Assembly: GCA_965227905.1 (NCBI GenBank)
Contig: OZ245780.1
Location: forward strand, 3,968,001-4,032,000
Source: CBDDHT01 sp965227905
GTDB taxonomy: Bacteria > Pseudomonadota > Alphaproteobacteria > Rhizobiales > Methyloligellaceae
Length of the DNA: 64,000 nt
Direction: 5' to 3'
Shown here: positions 17,046 through 25,515 of the stretch, piece after piece
How the letters are laid out: the number at the start of each line of letters is the position of its first letter
Numbering within the stretch: the first letter of the stretch is position 1
Position numbers and translations under genes: made by a program
Notes under the pieces: model-generated
Seen by the model: only the letters and a program-made list of their open reading frames with translations
What the model was told of the DNA's origin: nothing
The model's database searches: none

Positions 17046-17948
17046 TCAGGCCGCCAAGACCATATCCTGTACCGAAAGCATGTCGCACGCAAGCTGCAGC
17101 CATGTGTCACCCGTCATTCCAGACTCGAAGCTTTCATAATGCAGTGCCCCGCTATTGGGGAGAGACGAAAAATCGTATGCAGGTGCTTGGCGAAACCTTT
17201 CGACATCGCACGAAAAAATCGAGAGATTGGCTGCCTGGGTGCTATGCGCCGCAAACACCTGCCTCTTCAGTTCTCTTTGTGCCGGACTAAGCACGCAAAC
17301 AATCTCCTCGACGCCCGCATGAGGAACGAAGCGCTGGTGAACCTCACCGTCCGGACCGGCGAAGTAAGACGCCATTTCGATGATTTCTGGGCGCTTCCGG
17401 CCCTGTGCGGCGAGAATTGCGCATGCGGCATGGACTGCCGCTGCAGTCGCGTCATGATCCGGATGCCCCCCTTCATAGGGATGGGTGAGCACGATCGAAA
17501 TATCCTTTCTTGTAAAAAGGTCAAGGAGTCGCTTTGTAATCTCTTGAATTTGGAATGCCGCCTGCTGATCGCGAATGCCCAACCGGATTTGCTGCCGGCA
17601 GGAAATACCGCAAAGCGACAGAGCCTGACGCAGCTCATGTTCCCGCACCGCGGCGTAGGCTTCGCGGGTCTCTATTCCGCGCTTGCGTGCAAATGCAAGA
17701 TTTTCCGGGGACCCGTCCGTGACGTGCACGATCGAGACATTGCGCATCCTCGCCAATTGTCCGCCTACGCCAACGGCCTCGTCATCGGGATGAGCGACGA
17801 TCACCGCGACGTTTGCCGCGGTTATCGGGCCGCCAGCCACCGCCGAAATCTCGTTTAAAAACGTCTCGGACGGGCAGTGTGCGAGAATAGAGCGCCCTGT
17901 CTCGAAATGATGCGATTTTGACTGATACACCGTACTGGCCTCCTGCAT
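17046..17948 (-). CDS. PIG-L/LmbE-family N-deacetylase (copy 1)
   Basis: This zinc-dependent deacetylase of the PIG-L family, about 300 residues, removes an acetyl group from an N-acetylated sugar or related amide. The zinc motif AHPDDE (near residue 53) and the second zinc His in EGGHPDHDAT (near residue 157) are intact. It is paralogous to the gene at 20688, with shared VGVGGQL, GI(R/K)DQ and a C-terminal GMT motif. The ATG at 17948 is used; one at 17972 is also possible. It heads a two-gene unit with the glycosyltransferase. An AT-rich region upstream probably holds its promoter. Confidence 0.85.
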   Translation of the reverse strand: MQEASTVYQSKSHHFETGRSILAHCPSETFLNEISAVAGGPITAANVAVIVAHPDDEAVGVGGQLARMRNVSIVHVTDGSPENLAFARKRGIETREAYAAVREHELRQALSLCGISCRQQIRLGIRDQQAAFQIQEITKRLLDLFTRKDISIVLTHPYEGGHPDHDATAAAVHAACAILAAQGRKRPEIIEMASYFAGPDGEVHQRFVPHAGVEEIVCVLSPAQRELKRQVFAAHSTQAANLSIFSCDVERFRQAPAYDFSSLPNSGALHYESFESGMTGDTWLQLACDMLSVQDMVLAA

Positions 17949-18270
17949 AGCCCCACACCACGCAAGACACATTCCAGTAACTCGCGCAGCCTATGCACAA
18001 CGATAACCAGGTATCTTTAGCATATTTCAGGTTGAAATCTGTTGTGAATTTAACTATATTTTAATTATTGTAAATATTTAGTTAATAATTGTGGTTAATA
18101 ATTCTCATATTGAGACACAACGATCTCCAATGACAGCTCGAAACAGCACAATTAGTACAAGAATAAGGTGCCGCTCTATGCATTATTTACTTTATCATTG
18201 CAGACTGATGGGTGAGTGGAAGCGTTGGCGGTGCTTATGAACACCGCAGATCAATTGCCAGGCCCGAGCT
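17949..18270. other. AT-rich intergenic region
   Basis: Bases 18020-18120 are strikingly AT-rich, with repeated TTAAT/TAATT runs (for example near 18048-18100), unlike the GC-rich surroundings. It separates the divergent PIG-L gene and the PH-like gene, so it likely contains both promoters and may bind an H-NS-like protein. No gene is visible. Confidence 0.55.
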
Positions 18271-18855
18271 ATGCGACCCAATGAACTGGACATGCTCATT
18301 CGCACGACCACCGGGGCGAGGAAGTCGACCTCCTATCGTCATATCCGGAGTGCGTGCCGGATCATTTTGGACGATGAAATCGTTCTCTCGGCGGCTCCAG
18401 GCTCCTATCAGGATAGGTCTGGCCTCTTCATCGTTTCGGATTCACGGGTGTTCTTCGTGACGCGAGCGCAATTGGGCGGCATTCGAGTCGATGAGTTTCC
18501 TCTCAAGTCGATCAAGTCCGTCAGTTATCAATACGGTGTCTTCAAAGGGATTCTCGAGATCAAAGCTGACAACGAGATCATCTGCATCACCAAGCTACAC
18601 AAAGCCGGTATCGCGCATATGACAAATGCCATTCGGCTTCGCCTCAACGGTTGCGCACCTGATGTTGGTCCACGATCAGACGCGGGCGAAGCACGCGCAC
18701 CCAAGACGCTTGAGGCTCGAGAAACGCGTGAGGCTCGAGAAACGCGTGAGGTCCGAGAAACGCGCGAGGCTCAAGAAATCGCACAACTGGATCGTCCGAC
18801 CGACCATAAAGCTCGGCACGGCACTTTGGTTGAGGCCCTGCGCAGCACAGGCTAG
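18271..18855 (+). CDS. PH-domain-like hypothetical protein with a repetitive charged tail
   Basis: This 194-residue cytosolic protein is of unknown function. Residues about 25-125 resemble bacterial PH-type domains: alternating strands such as DDEIVLSAAPGSY, GLFIVSDSRVFFVTR and FPLKSIKSVSYQYG. The C-terminal third is charged and repetitive, built from EARETR hexapeptides encoded by the 18-bp tandem repeat at 18712-18783. The start is uncertain because no good ribosome site precedes the ATG at 18271; the ATG at 18292 is an alternative. It sits between the PIG-L/GT2 pair and the acetyltransferase genes, on the opposite strand. Confidence 0.65.
   Translation: MRPNELDMLIRTTTGARKSTSYRHIRSACRIILDDEIVLSAAPGSYQDRSGLFIVSDSRVFFVTRAQLGGIRVDEFPLKSIKSVSYQYGVFKGILEIKADNEIICITKLHKAGIAHMTNAIRLRLNGCAPDVGPRSDAGEARAPKTLEARETREARETREVRETREAQEIAQLDRPTDHKARHGTLVEALRSTG
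18712..18783 (+). repeat. Four 18-bp tandem units inside the PH-like gene
   Basis: The unit GAGGCTCGAGAAACGCGT is repeated twice exactly, then with two changes, then more divergently (18712-18729, 18730-18747, 18748-18765, 18766-18783). It encodes the EARETR hexapeptide. Being a multiple of three, copy-number change would keep the frame. Confidence 0.9.
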
Positions 18856-18914
18856 AACCAAACCACTGGAACGGTCACAAAGCGGTCTCTCCCAGATCCG
18901 ACAGTCTACGCCCG

Positions 18915-19547
18915 TCAACTGTCGACGCGCCGATCGATGCGCAGCGGATAGCGATCCGGACCTCCGAAGCGCCGGCGCCATATGGCCTTTGGGCGGATCA
19001 TGACTATAGTGCCAACCTCTTCCCAACCCAGACGAATATGGGTCTTCCAGGATGACGCGTTTGCGGCGCTGACACGCGTGTATGCATGGCGCCTTCCTGC
19101 TTCTTGGGCGCAAATCAGGAGACGTGACAATAGTTCTGTATGAACGCCTTGACCGCGATGATTCTCCATAGTCCTGGCGTCCATGCAGTAAACGTCGGCC
19201 TCATCGGTTTCGACAAAAAAATATGAATCCATCGTGTTGCTGAATACAACCCAGTTGAAGGCCAAGAGTTCGCCGTCCAGTTTTGCTACGAGACAAATAT
19301 TGCCGGCATCGAAGCGTTCCGTCAGCACTTCGGCGGTGTGAAACTTGGTCGACCCGACGATCGCCGCGATGTCGCTTCGGTTTGCCTGGGTGACGATCGT
19401 TTTGAGGCTGGCTTCATAGACTGCGAGGGGTGCATCGAGCTTCATGCGATAGAGCAGACTCCATTCAAAGTCGGCTACCGGTGAGAATATCGCTTGCAGC
19501 GTCCGCGCGAGGTAGCTGCGCAAATAACTGAAGGCTCCGCCCATCAT
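18915..19547 (-). CDS. GNAT-fold N-acetyltransferase
   Basis: This acyl-CoA-dependent acetyltransferase-fold protein has about 210 residues. The acetyl-CoA pyrophosphate loop is seen in ENHRGQGVHTELL (near residue 145), followed by a C-terminal beta-alpha unit (VSAANASSWKTHIRLGWEE). A hydrophobic/basic stretch at the N-terminus (SYLRSYLARTLQAIF) may be an amphipathic helix. Its start ATG (19547, or 19544 next to it) overlaps the stop codon of the CelD-like gene in an ATGATG arrangement, so the two are translationally coupled. The substrate is unknown; context points to a sugar amine or amino acid amine. Confidence 0.75.
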   Translation of the reverse strand: MMGGAFSYLRSYLARTLQAIFSPVADFEWSLLYRMKLDAPLAVYEASLKTIVTQANRSDIAAIVGSTKFHTAEVLTERFDAGNICLVAKLDGELLAFNWVVFSNTMDSYFFVETDEADVYCMDARTMENHRGQGVHTELLSRLLICAQEAGRRHAYTRVSAANASSWKTHIRLGWEEVGTIVMIRPKAIWRRRFGGPDRYPLRIDRRVDS

Positions 19548-20542
19548 TGCATACGCTCGAAGCCGCGAGTGCAAACGTGCTCGTCTACGGCTCCCCAACG
19601 ATATTTGTAGGCTTCATGTCCGGATAGAAAATCGAACGCCAGGCAGCCTTCTCGCACGGCCTCTTCGATGACGTGGCCCACGAGAAGGGTACCGAGCGCG
19701 AGGTCGCGCATCTCAGGATCAAAGCCACCAATGTAGTAATAGAACCGGTCGTTCCAGCGAAACCCATAAAGTGCTCCAACGTACTGCTCCGAAATTTTCA
19801 TCACATAAATCCGAAGCAGTCCGGCTTGTGCGAGATGTGGGATCGCCGAATGGTGAAAACGCAATACTGCGGCATCCGACAGGACACCTTCCATTCCACA
19901 AGCGGCCCAGCGTGCCGAGTGAAGTGCGACGAGCCGCTCGAAATACTCGACAGCGTTGTCTGATTGGGCACGGTCCACGCGAACCGAGCCGCGCTTGAAA
20001 GCGCGGCGCCGGTAGTAGCGAAGCTGTTGAATCATTCGTTTCGGTATTGTCTCGCTCAGAGCCCGTGCCGGCTCGGGCAGACCCAAAACAGGCCGACAAT
20101 CGGACCCGGTATCGCTCTCTTTGGTCCAGCCTGGCGGAACTGATACATTGAGCAGCACGGAACCGTTTGGGATTTTGCGCAAATCGACGCGCCTCAAGCC
20201 CGGTTCTGTATCGCACAACTCATACAAGAGCCGGTCAGCGACCTCAGGGTCTAACTCCGGTTCGAAAACGCCATCTTGGTAGTCGGTGATGCCGCCGCCG
20301 CAAAGCCGCGCCTCCTCGCCATCAATATCGATCGGCAGCAGACCCACCAATGCACCTTTCCGGCGGGCGCATAGGATTAGGAAACGATCTCGAGCGAACT
20401 CGCGGATCCAAGCGGCGAGCCACGCGGGCGATTGAAAGGGTGTCGCCGAAGGACATCGCCGCCAAAGCTGCCACCAATCCGGCAATAGCTGCTCGAGCGC
20501 CACGGGGTCGCGTACAGTCTCAATGGAAAGATTGCCCTTCAT
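19544..20542 (-). CDS. CelD/BcsL-like (FemAB-type) acetyltransferase-fold protein
   Basis: This double-GNAT fold protein of the CelD/BcsL (Acetyltransf_6) group has about 332 residues from the ATG at 20542; the reading frame extends upstream to 20617. Marks are PFQSPAWLAAWI near the N-terminus, YRRRAFKRG in the middle, and YVGALYGFRWNDRFYYYIGGFDPE with DFLSGHEAYKYRWG at the end. Members attach acyl groups in polysaccharide or lipid-linked assemblies. It is divergent from the second PIG-L gene across a 145-bp gap and coupled to the GNAT gene after it. Confidence 0.78.
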   Translation of the reverse strand: MKGNLSIETVRDPVALEQLLPDWWQLWRRCPSATPFQSPAWLAAWIREFARDRFLILCARRKGALVGLLPIDIDGEEARLCGGGITDYQDGVFEPELDPEVADRLLYELCDTEPGLRRVDLRKIPNGSVLLNVSVPPGWTKESDTGSDCRPVLGLPEPARALSETIPKRMIQQLRYYRRRAFKRGSVRVDRAQSDNAVEYFERLVALHSARWAACGMEGVLSDAAVLRFHHSAIPHLAQAGLLRIYVMKISEQYVGALYGFRWNDRFYYYIGGFDPEMRDLALGTLLVGHVIEEAVREGCLAFDFLSGHEAYKYRWGAVDEHVCTRGFERMQ

Positions 20543-20656
20543 TCCGCTCACGATCACATGCCGAGACCTGCATTCGAATCCAACCGTAGGCGATACTTTA
20601 CGTGCAGCATTGCCCAATGCATACGCAGCTTACGAAATTTTGCACAATCCATTTGT

Positions 20657-20669
20657 ATGCGATTCGCAT
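20657..20669. promoter_or_regulatory. Palindrome in the divergent PIG-L/CelD-like promoter
   Basis: ATGCGA-T-TCGCAT is a perfect inverted repeat 18 bp before the PIG-L start at 20688. It could be an operator for one or both divergent genes. Confidence 0.4.
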
Positions 20670-20687
20670 TCTGAATAGGGTCGCGCC

Positions 20688-21608
20688 ATGACATTTCGAC
20701 GGCGTCTCGGCATATTACCCTGGTATCGCCTATCGGCTTCCAATGCTCGCCCGCGCGCGCCAAACCACCGACAATCGCCCAGCTATGCCCCTTTTCTGGC
20801 GACGTTGTCGCGGGACCGAGGTGACTTCGTGACACCAGGCCCAATAGCTATCGTCGTTGCGCATCCCGACGATGAAAGCGTGGGCGTCGGCGGGCAACTT
20901 GATCGTTTGACCGGCGCAATCATCGTGCTGGTTACCAACGGTGCACCCGACAACTTCATCGGGGCTCAGCGCGCTGGTTTTTCGACGGACGCGGCTTATG
21001 CGCAGGCGCGGAGGCATGAATTTCAGAGCGCGATGGCAGCGGCCGGCATACCCCAGCGCAACCTTGTCGCTCTTGGCATCAAGGACCAGGAAGTAGCCTA
21101 TTGCATTCCCGATCTGGCGACACGACTCGCAGGCCAATTCGTCGCGCATCAGATCGAGATGGTCCTCACCCATGCATTCGAAGGCGGCCATCCCGACCAT
21201 GACGCGACATCATTCGCGGTACAGGCCGCCTGCATATTGCTGAAACGAGCAGGCCGCTGTCCGCCACTCATCATCGAGATGCCTTTCTACCACCGCGACA
21301 GTGGTATGGATGTTTATCAACTATTTCGTTGTTCGGACGGGGTTCGCGAGACGCGAATTGCTCTCACCTATCGTCAAAGAAGCCGTAAGCGTCGACTGCT
21401 CGACTTCTATGTCTCGCAGTCGGTGCCTTTGGCTCATTTCTCGGTCTGCGAGGAAGCGTTTCGGCTGGCGCCCCGGCATGATTTTCGATCACCACCCGGC
21501 GATGGGTCGACTTACTACGAAGAATATCGGCTCGGCATGACCCGAGAGGAATGGCATAAAACAGCAGCCGCCGCGGCCAAGGAGCTTTCAATCCGCTTGA
21601 CGCCATAG
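20688..21608 (+). CDS. PIG-L/LmbE-family N-deacetylase (copy 2)
   Basis: This second zinc-dependent PIG-L deacetylase, 306 residues, has the AHPDDE motif near residue 58 and EGGHPDHDAT near residue 164. It shares VGVGGQL, a GIKDQE segment and a C-terminal GMTREEW with copy 1, and both lack a signal peptide. The 45 residues before the catalytic core are arginine-rich and unlike copy 1, so the start could lie further in. It is divergent from the CelD-like gene. Two related deacetylases in 5 kb suggest either two steps on one molecule or two related substrates. Confidence 0.84.
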   Translation: MTFRRRLGILPWYRLSASNARPRAPNHRQSPSYAPFLATLSRDRGDFVTPGPIAIVVAHPDDESVGVGGQLDRLTGAIIVLVTNGAPDNFIGAQRAGFSTDAAYAQARRHEFQSAMAAAGIPQRNLVALGIKDQEVAYCIPDLATRLAGQFVAHQIEMVLTHAFEGGHPDHDATSFAVQAACILLKRAGRCPPLIIEMPFYHRDSGMDVYQLFRCSDGVRETRIALTYRQRSRKRRLLDFYVSQSVPLAHFSVCEEAFRLAPRHDFRSPPGDGSTYYEEYRLGMTREEWHKTAAAAAKELSIRLTP

Positions 21609-21643
21609 TTGAGCGAGGCAAGTTGCCCCAGCATGACCCGCAT

Positions 21644-22819
21644 TCAGCCGACACCGGCCGGCATCGCCATCTCGACCAGCCTTACCCAATAAGACGTTCC
21701 GTAAGGAATGGCCTCGTCGTTGAAGTCGTACGAAGGATGGTGATGTTCCGACGACACGCCGTTTCCGACGAAGATGAACGACCCCGGGCGTTCATTGAGC
21801 ATGAATGCGAAGTCTTCTCCTCCCATTTCGGGGGGCATCGCCTGATCAACCTTGTCCGCGCCTGCGACATCGGCCGCGACCGATGCCGCGAACTCGGTTG
21901 GTGAGTCATGATTGATCGTTGCCGGATAAACCGCGCGATATGTCAGCGTCGCCTCTGCTCCAAAGGCCTCAGCGATCGACGAAACGAGGTCCGAAATCCT
22001 CTTCTCCACATGGCTGCGGACGTCCGGTCGCAGGCTGCGAACGGTTCCTTTCAGCAGACTGGATTGCGGGATAACGTTGAACGCCCGGCCAGCCTCGAAT
22101 TGCGTGATCGAAATCACTGCGGCATCGAGGGGATCCAGGCTGCGCGATACGATCGATTGCAGCGCCGTGACTATGTGAGCCCCCACCAAGACCGGATCGA
22201 TGCAATGATGCGGCTTAGCCGCGTGCCCGCCTTTCCCCTCGATCTCGATCTGCAGCTCGTCAATTGCCGCAAGTGTGGGGCCGTTCCGTATGGCGAATTG
22301 GCCGACCGGCAGCCCGGGCTTATTATGCAGACCGTAGACTTGCTGGACGTCGAACCGTGTCATCAGACCGTCCTCGACCATCGCCTTGCCACCCGCTCCT
22401 CCTTCTTCTGCCGGCTGAAAGATAAGCACTGCCGTCCCGTCGAAGTTTCGAGTGTTGGTCAGATACTTGGCGGCTCCGAGCAGCATCGCCGTATGGCCGT
22501 CATGGCCGCAGGCATGCATGCGGCCGGGTTTATTAGATTTGTAGGGAACGTCGGTTGCTTCCTCGATCGGCAAGGCATCCATATCGGCACGAAGGCCGAT
22601 CACCTTGCCGGAACGCGTGTGCTTACCGCTGATGATACCGACTACACCGGTACGCCCGATCCCAGTGACCACGTCGTCGCAGCCGAAATCTTGCAGCTTG
22701 TCGGCAACGAAATCGGCCGTTTGCTCGACGTCGTATAGCAGCTCCGGGTTTGCATGAAGGTGATGCCGCCAAGCGACGATCTCTTCCACACAATCTGCCA
22801 GCCGGTTCAATACGGGCAA
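21644..22819 (-). CDS. M20-family amidohydrolase (hippurate hydrolase / IAA-amino acid hydrolase type)
   Basis: This cytosolic metal-dependent amidohydrolase splits N-acyl amino acids; it has 391 residues. Metal ligands are visible in MHACGHDGHTAMLLGAA (Cys and His near residues 102-106), the catalytic Glu in PAEEGGAGG (near residue 138), and GGEDFAFML near the C-terminus. Translation starts at a TTG with AGGAGCAGGAGC just upstream; no in-frame ATG fits. It is convergent with the PIG-L gene. Position next to acetyltransferases and a Liv importer suggests hydrolysis of an imported or self-made N-acyl compound. Confidence 0.87.
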   Translation of the reverse strand: MPVLNRLADCVEEIVAWRHHLHANPELLYDVEQTADFVADKLQDFGCDDVVTGIGRTGVVGIISGKHTRSGKVIGLRADMDALPIEEATDVPYKSNKPGRMHACGHDGHTAMLLGAAKYLTNTRNFDGTAVLIFQPAEEGGAGGKAMVEDGLMTRFDVQQVYGLHNKPGLPVGQFAIRNGPTLAAIDELQIEIEGKGGHAAKPHHCIDPVLVGAHIVTALQSIVSRSLDPLDAAVISITQFEAGRAFNVIPQSSLLKGTVRSLRPDVRSHVEKRISDLVSSIAEAFGAEATLTYRAVYPATINHDSPTEFAASVAADVAGADKVDQAMPPEMGGEDFAFMLNERPGSFIFVGNGVSSEHHHPSYDFNDEAIPYGTSYWVRLVEMAMPAGVG

Positions 22820-22880
22820 GCTCCTGCTCCTTCATGGTTATCAGCGGAACCCGACCCTTGATGTTCGGTCGCTGCAAGAT

Positions 22881-23594
22881 TCAGTTCGTATTGATTTCCA
22901 ATCCGAAGGGATCATCCTCGCTCCAGCGACCGACCTTCAGCCGCCCCAAGTCATAGATCATCGCGTACCCGAAGACGCGTATCGCGACCACATGTCGGAG
23001 ACGTCTGTAGCCGACCTTTTCGTCGGCGCGCAGTGAACTGCGGTAAACGCTGTCGACTGTGCTGACGAGTCTTGATGAATCCCGGTCCAGGCATTCCAGT
23101 CGCGCTTGCCGGTTGAGGCGCGGACCGAGCCCCTGCCCGCGATGACTAGGCGCCACCCAGACCGCGACGCCGCACATCGCATCGGCCGGTGGTCGCAGTC
23201 GCAAATAGCGATGCAAGCCGACTCTGAATCCTTTGCGCTCCAGCCACATGAAAGCTGCGGGCGCGCCGCCAAACTCAAGAATCAGGAATAGGGTTTCGGA
23301 TGTCGGCGCGACGGGCAGGAATGAAGGCGGGACACCCATCTTCTCTAAGGTGTCGATATCGTCCGGGAATCGCCCGTGGCGGATTTCGGGATCTCCGGAT
23401 TCATCTTCAGCGCGTCGTCCGAGATCCCATTGGCAGACATAGAAGGACTCAAGTTGAATTGGGAGCGTTCGTTTCAGAATCCACACCAGCGAAAGCAGAG
23501 CCCCTTGACCCCGAAAACGCTCCCAGAACTTGGTCCAGGGACTGGTTGTGCCGGTGAACTTGCGCGGAGAGAGGACTTCGAACTGGGCTGACAT
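22881..23594 (-). CDS. GNAT-fold N-acetyltransferase
   Basis: This acyltransferase-fold protein has about 237 residues from the ATG at 23594 (SAQFEVLSPRKF start). The acetyl-CoA loop is APSHRGQGLGPRL (near residue 160), followed by a beta-alpha unit with EKVGYRRLRHV. It follows no gene closely upstream and lies 61 bp before the M20 amidohydrolase start on the same strand, so the two are probably co-transcribed. It is distantly similar in layout to the GNAT at 18915. The substrate is unknown. Confidence 0.72.
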   Translation of the reverse strand: MSAQFEVLSPRKFTGTTSPWTKFWERFRGQGALLSLVWILKRTLPIQLESFYVCQWDLGRRAEDESGDPEIRHGRFPDDIDTLEKMGVPPSFLPVAPTSETLFLILEFGGAPAAFMWLERKGFRVGLHRYLRLRPPADAMCGVAVWVAPSHRGQGLGPRLNRQARLECLDRDSSRLVSTVDSVYRSSLRADEKVGYRRLRHVVAIRVFGYAMIYDLGRLKVGRWSEDDPFGLEINTN

Positions 23595-23918
23595 CGGCCT
23601 CGACCAAGCGGTTCTAGACGGCATTTTTGGCCCCACGCGGGTTGACCATTTGACCGCTGCAAAATCATAATCTAGCGGCGAACAAAATCTCGAACGCGTC
23701 CTCGTCCGATAATTCAATCCATAATGACCGCTATTCTCCCACATTTTAACCGGCAAGAATGAAGCATGCGTTAAGTCAAGGGACCGGCCCGCGCCTTCGA
23801 TAGTTGCGCGACATCAGCAAGGTTGAATACTATCTGTGAAGTCAACATATCTCAGAACAGCGGCGAGATTCTCAGGCCCTTGCCTCCCATGATGATAGTT
23901 CCTTAGGCGACCAAAGCC
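23595..23918. other. Divergent promoter region, GNAT/M20 versus livG
   Basis: About 320 bp without a gene. It must hold the livG promoter and that of the GNAT-M20 pair. No clear operator or hairpin stands out. Confidence 0.5.
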
Positions 23919-24668
23919 ATGCCGAGCGCGCCTCAGCTAGACGTGAAAGACGTCTCCAAGCACTTTGGAGGTCTGCGCGCCAATGACCGGATATCGCTGA
24001 GCATTGGCAAGGGAGAGATTGTCGGACTGATCGGGCCGAACGGCTCGGGCAAGACCACGCTATTCAATTCAATCGTCGGACATCATCGCGTCGACGCGGG
24101 ATTTGTGCGTTTCGAGAACAAAGACATCACACACTTGCCGGGACAGAAACTGGCGAGGCTCGGTATCCTTCGTACGTTCCAGCAAACGCGCACCTACCAC
24201 GGTATGACCAGTCTGGAGAATGTCGAGATCAGTCTTCCGCCGCGGTATCTGGAGCTGAAACGTCTGGCGCTGCCGCTTCCTTCTGATGCAACAAACCGGG
24301 CGCTCGAACTGCTCGACTTCTTCGAATTGGCGGATAAGCGTCATATCCGGGCTGGTGAACTCTCATTCGGACAGAGACGCCTACTGGAGTTGGCCATGGT
24401 CTTTATGAACGAGCCGAAGCTCCTACTGCTCGACGAGCCGACGGCCGGGATTAACCCGGTTATCATCGAGATATTGATGGACCGTTTGCGCCGGAGCAGC
24501 CGTGACTTCGGCATCACGCTGGTGGTGATTGAGCACAACATGCCGGTGATCATGGGTCTGGCGGAAAGGATATACTGCCTGAATCGGGGGCGGGTCCTAT
24601 CCGAAGGCACGCCGAAGCAGATCCAGCGAGACTCGCGTGTGATTGATGCCTATCTCGGTGCACGCTGA
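23919..24668 (+). CDS. livG: Branched-chain amino acid-type ABC transporter ATPase LivG
   Basis: This is one of two cytosolic ATPases of a Liv/Urt-type importer; it has 249 residues. Walker A is GPNGSGKTT (near residue 40), the signature is LSFGQRRLLE (near residue 148), and Walker B is LLLLDEPTAGI. The long insert after the Q-loop (RTFQQTRTYHGMTSLENVEI) is typical of LivG. It is followed 76 bp later by livF. The permease and binding-protein genes lie on the opposite strand, convergent, so the importer is encoded by two facing units. Confidence 0.93.
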   Translation: MPSAPQLDVKDVSKHFGGLRANDRISLSIGKGEIVGLIGPNGSGKTTLFNSIVGHHRVDAGFVRFENKDITHLPGQKLARLGILRTFQQTRTYHGMTSLENVEISLPPRYLELKRLALPLPSDATNRALELLDFFELADKRHIRAGELSFGQRRLLELAMVFMNEPKLLLLDEPTAGINPVIIEILMDRLRRSSRDFGITLVVIEHNMPVIMGLAERIYCLNRGRVLSEGTPKQIQRDSRVIDAYLGAR

Positions 24669-24744
24669 TAATGCGATCTTGGAGCAATTCCGGAATGAGC
24701 AACGGCAGAGCGGGTCGAGATGGCGCCGAAGCCCTTGATACTTG

Positions 24745-25509
24745 ATGGACGCGCCCTCAACTGATCGTCTGACCAAGCTGAGCGGGGAAGAACCGTTCGT
24801 GGTCCTGCGTGATCTGTGCGCCGGCTATGGCACGGTGGAGATCGTGCACGGGTTTACCCTGATCCTTGGCAAGGGAGAGTCCTTATGCATCATCGGGCCG
24901 AATGGCTCGGGTAAATCGACTGTTTTGCATGCGATGTTCGGTCTTGCCGATATACACGGTGGTACGGTCGAAATCGCCGGAAGCGACGTGACCAAAGCAT
25001 CTGCCAGCGCCATGCTGACCCGGTCGAAGGCGGCTTACGTCATGCAGAAAAGCTCAATATTTCCCGACATGACAGTCGAGGAGAACCTGTTCATGGGCGG
25101 CTTTCTATTGGAGAGCAGGGGGCGTGCCGAGATTGCGACGGAGCGCATATTCGACGAACATCCCGAGCTGGCGAAGTATCGTAGCGACCAGGCGGGTGTC
25201 CTCTCGGGGGGGCAGCGTCGGGTGCTGGAAGTTTCGCGCGCCCTGATGCTGGAACCGGAAATAGTCGTGATCGACGAACCTTCTATCGGGCTCGAGCCGC
25301 GTGCCGTAGAAACGATTTTCTCGCTACTGGGCCGACTTCAGCGCGAAGAACAGAAGACCATCATTCTCGTCGAGCAGAATGCCAAGAAGGGACTGGAGTT
25401 CGCCGACATCGGATATGTACTCGTGTCGGGCCGTGTCGCGCTTGCTGATGCGGCTGACAAGCTGCTCCGCAATCCACGCGTCGGGCGGCTCTTTCTTGGC
25501 GGCCGGTAA
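24745..25509 (+). CDS. livF: Branched-chain amino acid-type ABC transporter ATPase LivF
   Basis: This is the second ATPase of the importer, about 254 residues. Walker A is GPNGSGKST (near residue 51), the signature LSGGQRRVLE (near 151) and Walker B VVIDEPSIGLEP. An immediately preceding TTG is in frame, but the ATG at 24745 is the more likely start. Its stop is only 6 bp from the livM stop on the other strand. The real solute could be an amino acid, amide or aromatic acid rather than a branched-chain amino acid. Confidence 0.92.
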   Translation: MDAPSTDRLTKLSGEEPFVVLRDLCAGYGTVEIVHGFTLILGKGESLCIIGPNGSGKSTVLHAMFGLADIHGGTVEIAGSDVTKASASAMLTRSKAAYVMQKSSIFPDMTVEENLFMGGFLLESRGRAEIATERIFDEHPELAKYRSDQAGVLSGGQRRVLEVSRALMLEPEIVVIDEPSIGLEPRAVETIFSLLGRLQREEQKTIILVEQNAKKGLEFADIGYVLVSGRVALADAADKLLRNPRVGRLFLGGR

Positions 25510-25515
25510 AGTTGT

